This document shows positions 1 to 5,464 of a stretch of 7,132 nucleotides of DNA, piece by piece. The stretch's first letter is position 1; each line of letters starts with the position of its first letter. The notes beneath the pieces are model-generated. The model was not told the DNA's origin. It did not search any database and saw only the letters and a list, made by a program, of their open reading frames with translations. Position numbers and translations under genes: made by a program. Origin of the DNA: Planctomycetaceae bacterium (GTDB lineage: Bacteria; Planctomycetota; Planctomycetia; Planctomycetales; Planctomycetaceae); assembly GCA_027000105.1 (NCBI GenBank), contig JALTOP010000087.1:1-7132 (forward strand). Direction: 5' to 3'.

Positions 1-37
1 GTTCAACCGTTTTTGATTCCGCAATTGTCGACTTCGG

Positions 38-64
38 CGTTATTGAATCTGCCGTTATTGAATC
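38..64. repeat. 12-base direct repeat, two copies 15 bases apart
   Basis: CGTTATTGAATC occurs at 38-49 and again at 53-64, with 3 bases between. The period of 15 keeps reading frame, giving VIESAVIES-like or LLNLPLLN-like repeats if translated. It may be the repetitive tail of an upstream gene or a tandem site just before the peptidase ribosome binding site. Confidence 0.6.
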
Positions 65-70
65 CCATGC

Positions 71-75
71 AGGAG
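71..75 (+). promoter_or_regulatory. Ribosome binding site of the peptidase gene
   Basis: AGGAG, followed by further GAG repeats, lies 11 bases before the ATG at 87. It supports that start although the frame stays open upstream. The N-terminus from this ATG (RYPARRDKLKRLIKK) also looks like a normal beginning for this peptidase family. Confidence 0.7.
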
Positions 76-86
76 AGAGTTCAGTC

Positions 87-1193
87 ATGATTTCCCCCCA
101 CCGATATCCTGCCCGCCGGGATAAATTGAAAAGACTGATCAAAAAAAAGAGGGTGCCCGCTGTTCTCATTTGCGACGAAACCAACATCCGCTATCTCACC
201 GGCTTTTCGGGAGACAGTACCTGGCTGCTGATTGGCCCTGATTTTGAGCGACTGATCAGCGATGGTCGATACACCGAACAATTGGCCCAGGAATGTTCAG
301 ATGTAGAAGTCACGATTCGGCCAGTCACACAAACACTCATCGATGCGACTGCGAAAGTCATTTCGGCTCAACGGATCAGCGCAGTCGGATTCGAAGCCTC
401 GGCTCTCAGTTACGCCGCGGTCTCTCAGTTGAAGTCCGCGTTGAAAAAGGAGGAACTGGTTCCGATTAGCGGCTTGGTCGAGCCACTGCGGGAAGTGAAA
501 GACGCCGATGAGATCGCGGAGATTCGCTCGGCAATTCGAGCAGCGGAAAAGGGATTTGATTATCTGAGGGCCTCCCTGACGCCGGGAATGACCGAACAAG
601 AAGCCTCTTATACGATCGAAACGGGAATGAGGCGGTTTGGAGCGCTGGGCGCAAGTTTCGATACCATTATCGCCGTCGGGCCAAACGCGGCTCTTCCACA
701 CGCCCGCCCCGGAGGGACATTCTGTTCAGGTAGCCCGTTTGTTCTGGTTGATTGGGGGGCGAAAATGGGATCGGGATATGTCAGCGACTTGACTCGCATG
801 ATTATCACAGGTAGCATCTCGTCCAAATTTCGGCGCATGTACGAAGTTGTCAAAACGGCCCAGGAGAAGGCGATTGAAACAATTGCCCCCGGTGTGGAAG
901 CACGCCAGATCGATCGCGTTGCGCGCAGGTCGATTGAACAGGCGGGGGTCGGCCCGAAATTTAATCATGGATTGGGGCACGGATTCGGTTTACAGGTGCA
1001 CGAATCGCTCCGCATGTCTCCTCAGGCAGATCATCTTCTCAAACCGGGGATGGTTGTTACTGTCGAACCTGGTGTCTACTTTCCCGGTTGGGGAGGGATT
1101 CGGATAGAAGACGACGTTCTGGTGACAAAACAGGGGAGGGAAGTGCTCTCCTCGGTTCCGAAAGAACTGGAACAGGCGATTCTCTCTTTTTGA
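87..1193 (+). CDS. M24 family Xaa-Pro peptidase (aminopeptidase P / prolidase type)
   Basis: This is a cytoplasmic dinuclear-metal peptidase that removes residues preceding proline or splits Xaa-Pro dipeptides. The 368-residue protein has a creatinase-type N-terminal domain (about 10-135, with NIRYLTGFSGDS at 33-44) and a pita-bread M24 domain (about 143-361). All five expected metal ligands are visible: D222 in VDWGA, D234 in SDLTR, H298 in HGLGHG, E327 in TVEPG and E341 in RIEDD. The supporting histidines H205 (LPHA) and H305 (QVHES) are also present, so the enzyme should be active. The length fits the short YqhT/PepP-like group (about 350-370) rather than E. coli PepP or PepQ (about 440). 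The frame is open upstream, but the AGGAG site and family N-terminus favour ATG 87. A gap of 217 bases separates it from accB on the same strand. Sequence alone does not separate aminopeptidase P from prolidase. Confidence 0.93.
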   Translation: MISPHRYPARRDKLKRLIKKKRVPAVLICDETNIRYLTGFSGDSTWLLIGPDFERLISDGRYTEQLAQECSDVEVTIRPVTQTLIDATAKVISAQRISAVGFEASALSYAAVSQLKSALKKEELVPISGLVEPLREVKDADEIAEIRSAIRAAEKGFDYLRASLTPGMTEQEASYTIETGMRRFGALGASFDTIIAVGPNAALPHARPGGTFCSGSPFVLVDWGAKMGSGYVSDLTRMIITGSISSKFRRMYEVVKTAQEKAIETIAPGVEARQIDRVARRSIEQAGVGPKFNHGLGHGFGLQVHESLRMSPQADHLLKPGMVVTVEPGVYFPGWGGIRIEDDVLVTKQGREVLSSVPKELEQAILSF

Positions 1194-1204
1194 GAGAAAT
1201 TATT

Positions 1205-1233
1205 TTCACACCTGTGTTACAAACGGTAATAGT
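1205..1233 (+). promoter_or_regulatory. Weak candidate sigma-70-type promoter for accBC
   Basis: TTCACA (1205-1210, 5 of 6 matches to TTGACA) is followed after 17 bases by AATAGT (1228-1233, 4 of 6 to TATAAT). Transcription would start near 1240, inside or just before the first leader hairpin, giving an accB leader of about 170 bases. Planctomycete promoters are poorly characterised, so this is only a candidate. Confidence 0.25.
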
Positions 1234-1254
1234 TTGCGAATGGCTCGCAAATTA
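1230..1254 (+). promoter_or_regulatory. Inverted repeat / hairpin 1 in the accB leader
   Basis: The arms TTTGCGA (1233-1239) and TCGCAAA (1245-1251) are perfect complements around the loop ATGGC. The stem can be extended by one G-U and two A-T pairs to about 10 pairs. No T-run follows, so it does not look like an intrinsic terminator. It could be an operator or a leader RNA element. Confidence 0.5.
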
Positions 1255-1308
1255 CAGGAAAATGTCAGTTTGGTTACGGCGACCTGAATGAACCAGCCGT
1301 GCCGGGTT

Positions 1309-1330
1309 TTTCCGGTTTGGGAACCGGAAA
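1309..1330 (+). promoter_or_regulatory. Inverted repeat / hairpin 2 in the accB leader
   Basis: TTTCCGGTT (1309-1317) and AACCGGAAA (1322-1330) form a perfect 9-pair stem with the 4-base loop TGGG, extendable by two G-U pairs. It lies 80 bases before the accB ATG and has no T-run after it. It is the cleanest secondary structure in the leader. Confidence 0.55.
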
Positions 1331-1397
1331 GGGGATCAGGTTCCTGTGGGTGGTTCTCTGCAGAAGTCCGATCCAGTTTCGATCCAAATTTGAGGGC

Positions 1398-1402
1398 AAG
1401 GG
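1398..1402 (+). promoter_or_regulatory. Ribosome binding site that fixes the accB start
   Basis: AAGGG lies 8 bases before the ATG at 1411. An in-frame ATG at 1288 has no Shine-Dalgarno-like sequence and would add 41 residues atypical of AccB, so 1411 is preferred. Confidence 0.6.
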
Positions 1403-1410
1403 CAAACTCG

Positions 1411-1962
1411 ATGCCGCAAAAAGCAAAGTCAACAGGCAGGCAAAGTTCCAACAGTTCTTTCGATCTGGAGCAGTTGCGCGAATTGATTGAAATGATGGAA
1501 CAGCATGGTGTCACGGAAGTCAATTTGCGACAGGGCGATCAGCACTGGCGATTGCGACGTGGCAGTGCAGAAGGCTCTGCTGCTCCGGTCGGCCCTCCGG
1601 CGTATCATCTGGCTCCACCTGTGGCGCCACCTCCGGTGGCGACTCCAATGGCACCGGTTGCACCGACTGCCGCTGCGAATGCACCTGCCGGTGAATCGGG
1701 CGAATCGAATACGGATGACGGTTTGATCGATATTGTCAGCCCGACGGTGGGCACCTTTTACGCTTCTCCGAGTCCCGATGAACCGACTTTTGTCAAGGTT
1801 GGGTCAAAAGTCAGTGAGGAGACGGTTGTCTGTCTGGTGGAAGCGATGAAGGTCTTCAATCAGATTCAGGCGGAATGTTCGGGCGTGATCGAGAAAATCC
1901 TGGTCAAAGACGGGGACGCAGTCGATTTTGGTCAACCGTTATTCAAGGTTCGCCCTGCGTGA
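1411..1962 (+). CDS. accB: Biotin carboxyl carrier protein of acetyl-CoA carboxylase (AccB)
   Basis: AccB carries the biotin that shuttles carboxyl groups from biotin carboxylase to the carboxyltransferase in the first committed step of fatty acid synthesis. From ATG 1411 the protein has 183 residues, slightly longer than the usual 150-170. An N-terminal helical/strand segment at about 16-50 (SFDLEQLRELIEMMEQHG) matches the conserved AccB N-terminus. It is followed by a Pro/Ala/Val-rich linker (about 58-95) and the biotinyl domain (about 104-181). The biotin-accepting lysine is K147 in VEAMKVFNQI. The SPTVGTFY and PSPDEPTFV segments before it include the 'thumb' seen in bacterial AccB. The residue after the lysine is Val, where E. 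coli has Met. accC follows after 82 bases, as in the widespread accBC operon. The long upstream region with two hairpins suggests leader-level control, which is inference. Confidence 0.95.
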   Translation: MPQKAKSTGRQSSNSSFDLEQLRELIEMMEQHGVTEVNLRQGDQHWRLRRGSAEGSAAPVGPPAYHLAPPVAPPPVATPMAPVAPTAAANAPAGESGESNTDDGLIDIVSPTVGTFYASPSPDEPTFVKVGSKVSEETVVCLVEAMKVFNQIQAECSGVIEKILVKDGDAVDFGQPLFKVRPA

Positions 1963-2001
1963 GGCAGGTTCCAACCGTTGATTTCCATGATCCCTGTGGA
2001 C

Positions 2002-2011
2002 GCCCGCGGGC
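2002..2011. repeat. 10-base GC-rich palindrome between accB and accC
   Basis: GCCCGCGGGC is a perfect palindrome in the 82-base accB-accC gap. As RNA it forms only a short stem, and no T-run follows, so it should not terminate transcription. A role is not evident. The rest of the gap holds the weak accC ribosome binding site (AGAGGT at 2023-2028, 16 bases before the ATG). Confidence 0.35.
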
Positions 2012-2044
2012 TCTCACCGATCAGAGGTAAAGACGCACAAATTC

Positions 2045-3382
2045 ATGTTTCAAAGAATACTGATAGCCAACCGAGGTGAAATTGCCCTGCGGATCATTCG
2101 TGCCTGTCGTGAAATGGGCGTCGAGACGGTCGCCGTCTACAGTGAGGCCGACCGTGGAGCCCACTACCTTTCCTTGGCGGATGAAGCCTACTGCATTGGT
2201 AAAGCCGCTGCCACCGACAGCTATCTGCTGATCAACAGAATCATTTCGGCTGCTGAAATCGGGAACGTGCAGGCAATCCATCCCGGTTACGGTTTCCTGG
2301 CGGAAAACGCCCACTTCGCGGAAGTCTGCAGGGAGTGCAGCATTGAATTTATCGGCCCGCATCACACATCGATGGAAAAGTTGGGAGACAAGGTTTCTGC
2401 CCGGGAAATCGCATTGAAGGCGAAAGTGAATGTCGTTCCGGGCAGCGACGGTCTGGTCGCCGATGAAGCAACCGCCTTGAAGGTCGCCGGAGAAATCGGT
2501 TACCCCGTGCTGATAAAAGCGACCGCAGGGGGGGGAGGCAAAGGGATGCGGGTTGCACGTAATGATATTTCCCTGAAATCGGGATTCAGTGCGGCTCGTC
2601 AGGAGGCGGAAAAGTCCTTCAAAAACCCCGGTGTCTACATCGAAAAATATATCGAACAGCCCCGGCACATCGAAGTCCAGTTGATTGCAGATCAACATGG
2701 TAACTGTGTCCATCTTTGGGAACGGGACTGCTCGACCCAGCGCAAGCATCAGAAGTTGATCGAAGAAAGCCCGGCCCCCAATTTACCGAAATCTGTTCGG
2801 GAAGATATCTGCAAATCAGCCGTCCGGCTGATCAAGTCGGCCGGTTATTACAACGCGGGAACAGTTGAATTTATTCTCGATCAGGATAACCAGTTCTACT
2901 TCATCGAAGTCAATGCCCGTATTCAGGTGGAGCACCCGGTCAGTGAAATGGTGACCGGGATCGATCTGATTCAGCAGCAGATTCGTGTTGCTTCCGGAGA
3001 GGAACTCGATTTGCAGCAGCGTCAAATCAAGGCGAACGGTTCGGCGATAGAAATTCGCATCAATGCGGAAGATCCGGATAATGATTATCGGGGGTGTCCG
3101 GGGCAAATCACCAAGTTGCGGGTTCCCGGCGGCTTGGGGATCCGCTTCGACTCTCACGTGCATGAGGGCTATCGGATCAGCCCCTATTACGATTCAATGA
3201 TCGGAAAGCTGATTGTCCATCGCCCAACACGAAAACAGGCCGTTTCAGCTGCGCGAGCTGCCTTGGGCGAATTCGAAATCGAAGGTGTGAAAACAACGAT
3301 TCCGTTAGCCAGGAAAATCCTGGATCATTCGGCGTTTATCGATGGCGAAATTGATACCACTTTCCTGGAACGGACATTCTAA
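2045..3382 (+). CDS. accC: Biotin carboxylase subunit of acetyl-CoA carboxylase (AccC)
   Basis: AccC carboxylates biotin on AccB using ATP and bicarbonate. The 445 residues compare with 449 in E. coli. In order there is the biotin carboxylase N-terminal domain (from MFQRILIANRGEIALRI), the ATP-grasp domain (about 115-315) and the C-terminal domain (about 335-442). Visible ATP-grasp elements are K116, K158, the glycine loop GGGGKGMR (162-169), H208, and K237 in RKHQK. The magnesium and catalytic set is also present: E275, E288, N290, R292, Q294 and E296 in EVNARIQVEH, and R338. All of these align with the E. coli enzyme, so it should be active. One local difference is DYRGCPGQI (347-355), where many homologues have F-x-PSPG-I. 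The glycine loop is encoded across a run of eight G (2528-2535). The ribosome binding site is weak, so coupling to accB translation is plausible. The next gene lies 144 bases downstream. Confidence 0.97.
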   Translation: MFQRILIANRGEIALRIIRACREMGVETVAVYSEADRGAHYLSLADEAYCIGKAAATDSYLLINRIISAAEIGNVQAIHPGYGFLAENAHFAEVCRECSIEFIGPHHTSMEKLGDKVSAREIALKAKVNVVPGSDGLVADEATALKVAGEIGYPVLIKATAGGGGKGMRVARNDISLKSGFSAARQEAEKSFKNPGVYIEKYIEQPRHIEVQLIADQHGNCVHLWERDCSTQRKHQKLIEESPAPNLPKSVREDICKSAVRLIKSAGYYNAGTVEFILDQDNQFYFIEVNARIQVEHPVSEMVTGIDLIQQQIRVASGEELDLQQRQIKANGSAIEIRINAEDPDNDYRGCPGQITKLRVPGGLGIRFDSHVHEGYRISPYYDSMIGKLIVHRPTRKQAVSAARAALGEFEIEGVKTTIPLARKILDHSAFIDGEIDTTFLERTF

Positions 3383-3421
3383 CGCTGCAAGCGATCATTG
3401 ATGCGTCGCATTTATGTATTT

Positions 3422-3450
3422 CGTTTTTGCACATTCAACAATGTAAAACG
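3422..3450 (+). promoter_or_regulatory. Bulged inverted repeat upstream of the phosphofructokinase gene
   Basis: CGTTTT (3422-3427) pairs with AAAACG (3445-3450), and ACATT (3431-3435) pairs with AATGT (3440-3444) around the loop CAAC. This gives 11 pairs with a 3-base bulge (TGC). No T-run follows the right arm, so it is not an obvious terminator for accC. It lies 77 bases before the chosen start and could be an operator. Confidence 0.4.
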
Positions 3451-3458
3451 GTAAAACG
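3443..3458 (+). repeat. Tandem 8-base repeat in the phosphofructokinase upstream region
   Basis: GTAAAACG occurs twice head to tail (3443-3450, 3451-3458). The first copy overlaps the right arm of the inverted repeat at 3422-3450. No convincing -35/-10 pair was found nearby, so its relation to a promoter is unknown. Confidence 0.5.
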
Positions 3459-3526
3459 CTGAATAACATTCAACGTCGATTCAGAAAATTGACACCAGGC
3501 AAGTTTACTAGAAAGAGATGGTAATT

Positions 3527-4558
3527 ATGAAAGTTGGTATGTTGACCGGTGGGGGCGATTGCCCGGGGCTTAACGCGGTGATTCGTGGCGTGGTGCAGGT
3601 GATCCATAACGCGGGGGGCGAATCGATCGGCCTTCTCGAAGGTTGGCGAGGTGCGATCAGTGGCGAGCACATGGTTCTGACTCCGGAAATCACCCGGCCA
3701 ATCATTTCGATGGGTGGAACGATACTTGGTTCATCGCGAACCAATCCATTCAAAAACCCGGATCAGATCGATGCGGTCTGTCAGACATTCAATGATCTGG
3801 GACTGGATGCACTTATTGCCATCGGGGGTGACGATACTCTCGGTGTAGCCAGCAAGCTGTACAGCGAGAAGAATCTGCCCACGATCGGTTGTCCCAAGAC
3901 AATCGATAACGATTTGAGCGCAACCGATCAGACATTCGGCTTCGATACCTGTATCAACATTGTGACAGAATCGATTGATCGTTTACGGACGACCGCAGAT
4001 TCTCACAGGCGTATCCTTGTTGTTGAGGTGATGGGGCGACATGCCGGTTGGATCGCCTGTTATTCAGCTATTGCATCAGGTGCCGACTACTTCATGGTCC
4101 CTGAACGGGAGGTCGATCTGGATGACATGATCGCTGTTCTTCAAAAAAGGCGGGATGAAGGCAAAAAGCACGGGATTGTTGTTGTCAGCGAAGGTGCACA
4201 GTTCTCCAAAGATGGTGGTTATGTGACACAGAATCAGGAAGTCGATGAATTTGGGCATGTTTCGCTGGGTGGGATTGGCGATCATGTTGCAAAAATCATT
4301 GAAGCCCGCATGGGAGTTGAAACCCGTTCGGTAACATTGGGACACCTGCAACGTGGCGGTAGTCCGAGTGGATTCGATCGGGTATTGGGAACGCGTTTGG
4401 GAATCCACGCCGGTCGTCTGGCTTTGAAAAAAGAATTCGGAAAAATGGTTGCCCTGAGAGGAACGAAGATCGTTCCGGTCGAACTGAAAGATGCCGTCGA
4501 CAAAATGCGCAGCCTTGAAGATTCCTTCTTCGATGAAGCAGCCGAGTTCATGAAGTAA
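3527..4558 (+). CDS. pfp: 6-phosphofructokinase, pyrophosphate-dependent type
   Basis: This enzyme phosphorylates fructose 6-phosphate to fructose 1,6-bisphosphate in glycolysis. The sequence points to PPi rather than ATP as donor: the phosphate loop reads GGDD (100-103) where ATP enzymes have GGDG, and the catalytic motif reads PKTIDND (123-129) with K124 where ATP enzymes have Gly. D103 and K124 are the two residues known to separate the classes, so the reaction is probably reversible. D127 is the catalytic base. Other family motifs are TGGGDCPGLN (7-16), R162, MGRHAGW (169-175), E222 and GHLQRGGSPSGFDR (272-285). At 343 residues it fits the short group-III enzymes. ATG 3527 is chosen over ATG 3518 because GAAAGAG (3511-3517) is 9 bases from 3527 but abuts 3518; the choice changes only three residues. 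Automatic pipelines may call it pfkA. A strong terminator follows. Confidence 0.93.
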   Translation: MKVGMLTGGGDCPGLNAVIRGVVQVIHNAGGESIGLLEGWRGAISGEHMVLTPEITRPIISMGGTILGSSRTNPFKNPDQIDAVCQTFNDLGLDALIAIGGDDTLGVASKLYSEKNLPTIGCPKTIDNDLSATDQTFGFDTCINIVTESIDRLRTTADSHRRILVVEVMGRHAGWIACYSAIASGADYFMVPEREVDLDDMIAVLQKRRDEGKKHGIVVVSEGAQFSKDGGYVTQNQEVDEFGHVSLGGIGDHVAKIIEARMGVETRSVTLGHLQRGGSPSGFDRVLGTRLGIHAGRLALKKEFGKMVALRGTKIVPVELKDAVDKMRSLEDSFFDEAAEFMK

Positions 4559-4590
4559 ATAATGAACCCAATAAACAGCGGCCAGAACGA

Positions 4591-4626
4591 AAACACCCGC
4601 CTCCGGGAAAGAGGCGGGTGTTTTTT
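4591..4626. terminator. Intrinsic terminator, probably bidirectional
   Basis: A perfect stem pairs CACCCGCCTC (4594-4603) with GAGGCGGGTG (4611-4620) around the 7-base loop CGGGAAA. It is extended by AAA/TTT and followed on the plus strand by six T. On the minus strand the stem ends in TTTT. It lies 33 bases after the phosphofructokinase stop and 22 bases beyond the stop of the convergent minus-strand gene, so it can serve both. Confidence 0.92.
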
Positions 4627-4647
4627 CTTGAATTGAAATTGATTCGA

Positions 4648-5166
4648 TTATGGACTGACAATTATCGTTTTGGTGTCTTTTCCCAAAGCGACACCACTAA
4701 GGGCGACACTACTGATGGAGAGCCCCAGGATGGCGAAATCGACAATGCGCATTTCTTCCAGCAGTCCCGCTTGTGCCCGAGCGGTAAGTTTGCCGCTGAC
4801 CAGCAGGACACGCGGTTTGGCAGCCGGTGGAGCAGCTTCTTCAGCCCAGACACGCACCACACCCTCTCCCTGCCCGGATCGTAATTCGTAAATTCCGGTC
4901 GTCAGATTGGAAACACGAAATACTCCGTCACGGTTTGTTACCGTCAGGGCAATTTCCTTGTTGTTCTTCCTGATTGAAACCCGGGCTCCGCCCAGAGCTT
5001 TTCCCTGGGAATCGACCACAAGTCCTTCAAGAGTGCCGCTCGAATGCAACGCGACATCGTGAACCCGTATCGTTTTCTTTCTGCCTGTTTTCAGCTCCGC
5101 TTGCGTATCTAAAACAGGAGCCAGTATCAACGACAGGCAAACACAAGTTCTGAAGATTGATTTCAT
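4648..5166 (-). CDS. Small secreted protein with carboxypeptidase-regulatory-like domain
   Basis: The function is unknown. From the ATG at 5166 the protein has 172 residues. A signal peptide is clear (basic MKSIFR, hydrophobic core to about 18, likely cleavage after DTQA at residue 23), so it should be exported. Residues about 44-98 resemble the CarboxypepD_reg / transthyretin-like beta-sandwich: GTLEGLVVDSQGKALGGARV, then TVTNRDGVFRVSNLTTGIYELR. This non-catalytic fold is common in cell-surface proteins. A VVRVWAEEAAPP segment follows. Residues about 141-162 are hydrophobic and may be a membrane anchor or core strand. I recall similar short proteins in Planctomycetes but could not check. The frame is open up to 5460, but GAAAGAG (5174-5180) sits 7 bases before the signal-peptide ATG, which settles the start. 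It lies downstream of the regulator gene on the same strand, 297 bases away, so it may have its own promoter. Confidence 0.82.
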   Translation of the reverse strand: MKSIFRTCVCLSLILAPVLDTQAELKTGRKKTIRVHDVALHSSGTLEGLVVDSQGKALGGARVSIRKNNKEIALTVTNRDGVFRVSNLTTGIYELRSGQGEGVVRVWAEEAAPPAAKPRVLLVSGKLTARAQAGLLEEMRIVDFAILGLSISSVALSGVALGKDTKTIIVSP

Positions 5167-5177
5167 GGAACAACTCT
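5165..5177 (-). repeat. GAGTTGTTCCA repeat, copy at the start of the secreted-protein gene
   Basis: In minus sense AGAGTTGTTCCAT spans from inside the Shine-Dalgarno sequence to the first two bases of the ATG. The same 13 bases occur at 5452-5464 and an 11-base core at 6975-6985, all on this strand. Confidence 0.55.
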
Positions 5178-5462
5178 TTCTCTTTTTCTTTCTTATGACT
5201 GCCAACAACACGGAAGGAACCGATGGAGATTGGAAAACAGATTCTTCATAACCGGAACGCTGTAACGTCTGCAGGCTCTGGCCTGCATCACAGCGAGCTG
5301 GCGTACGCATCTGATTGGATAACTGAAAAGAAGTGATTGAAAAACATTCAACAACGAATCGGGAAGAGGAGATGGGAGGAAGAAGGAAACTGTTTAACAG
5401 GGAGTTTTGCGGGAAAACAGGTCGTTGTATGAATTCCTGCTGTAACCCGAAATGGAACAACT
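5167..5462 (-). other. Intergenic region between the regulator and the secreted-protein gene
   Basis: These 296 bases contain no gene I can support. They hold the hairpin at 5258-5295, a GCGTACGC palindrome at 5301-5308 and an 11-base near-palindrome CTGTTTAACAG at 5390-5400. I found no GG-N10-GC sigma-54 promoter and no convincing sigma-70 pair on the minus strand. No strong terminator for the regulator gene is visible: the best candidate, a 4-pair stem before TTTTT around 5340-5360, is weak. Read-through into the secreted-protein gene is therefore possible. Confidence 0.5.
5258..5295 (-). promoter_or_regulatory. Hairpin with internal loop in the secreted-protein leader
   Basis: The inner stem TGCAGGC (5270-5276) / GCCTGCA (5281-5287) is a perfect 7 pairs around a 4-base loop. 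The outer stem CGCTGT (5258-5263) / ACAGCG (5290-5295) adds 6 pairs, separated by an asymmetric internal loop of 6 and 2 bases. No T-run follows on either strand, which argues against an intrinsic terminator. It lies about 92 bases before the ATG at 5166. Confidence 0.5.
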
Positions 5463-5464
5463 CT
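5452..5464 (-). repeat. GAGTTGTTCCA repeat, copy at the regulator stop codon
   Basis: An exact 13-base copy of the sequence at 5165-5177. It begins within the TAG stop of the regulator gene. Identity does not extend beyond the 13 bases on either side. Confidence 0.55.

Larger units (their letters stand above)
1..86 (+). other. Region upstream of the peptidase gene; coding status unresolved
   Basis: Two plus-strand frames are open here. The frame starting at base 1 runs to a TGA at 88-90 that overlaps the ATG at 87 as ATGA, so an upstream gene could end there and be translationally coupled. The frame starting at base 3 is in phase with the peptidase gene and has no stop, so a longer N-terminus cannot be excluded. 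The frame starting at base 2 meets TGA at 14-16. The translations (about 29 residues each) resemble nothing I recognise. No promoter is apparent. Confidence 0.35.

Noticed and set aside
1180..1198. TTCTCTC/GAGAGAA hairpin over the peptidase stop codon as a terminator
   Set aside because: Only 7 AT-rich pairs with a T loop and no continuous T-run after it; at most a weak structure.
1288..1410. Earlier accB start at ATG 1288
   Set aside because: No ribosome binding site precedes it, the extra 41 residues do not resemble AccB, and ATG 1411 has AAGGG at 8 bases.
2021..2749. 242-residue open frame antisense to accC
   Set aside because: It lies wholly opposite a strongly conserved gene and its translation shows no recognisable domain; a shadow frame.
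3489..3494. Perfect TTGACA box before the phosphofructokinase gene
   Set aside because: No -10-like hexamer occurs 16-18 bases downstream, where the start region lies; coincidental.
3518..3526. Phosphofructokinase start at ATG 3518
   Set aside because: The only Shine-Dalgarno-like sequence directly abuts it, while spacing to ATG 3527 is normal; family members begin MKxGxLTGGG.
3431..5354. ACATTCAAC word at 3431, 3466 and 5344 as a shared regulatory motif
   Set aside because: A 9-base word seen three times is within rough chance expectation for this window, and an 8-base version also occurs inside the phosphofructokinase coding region.
5167..5460. N-terminal extension of the secreted protein up to 5460
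   Set aside because: It would bury the signal peptide behind 98 residues of low-complexity, unconserved-looking sequence; the internal ATG has a ribosome binding site.
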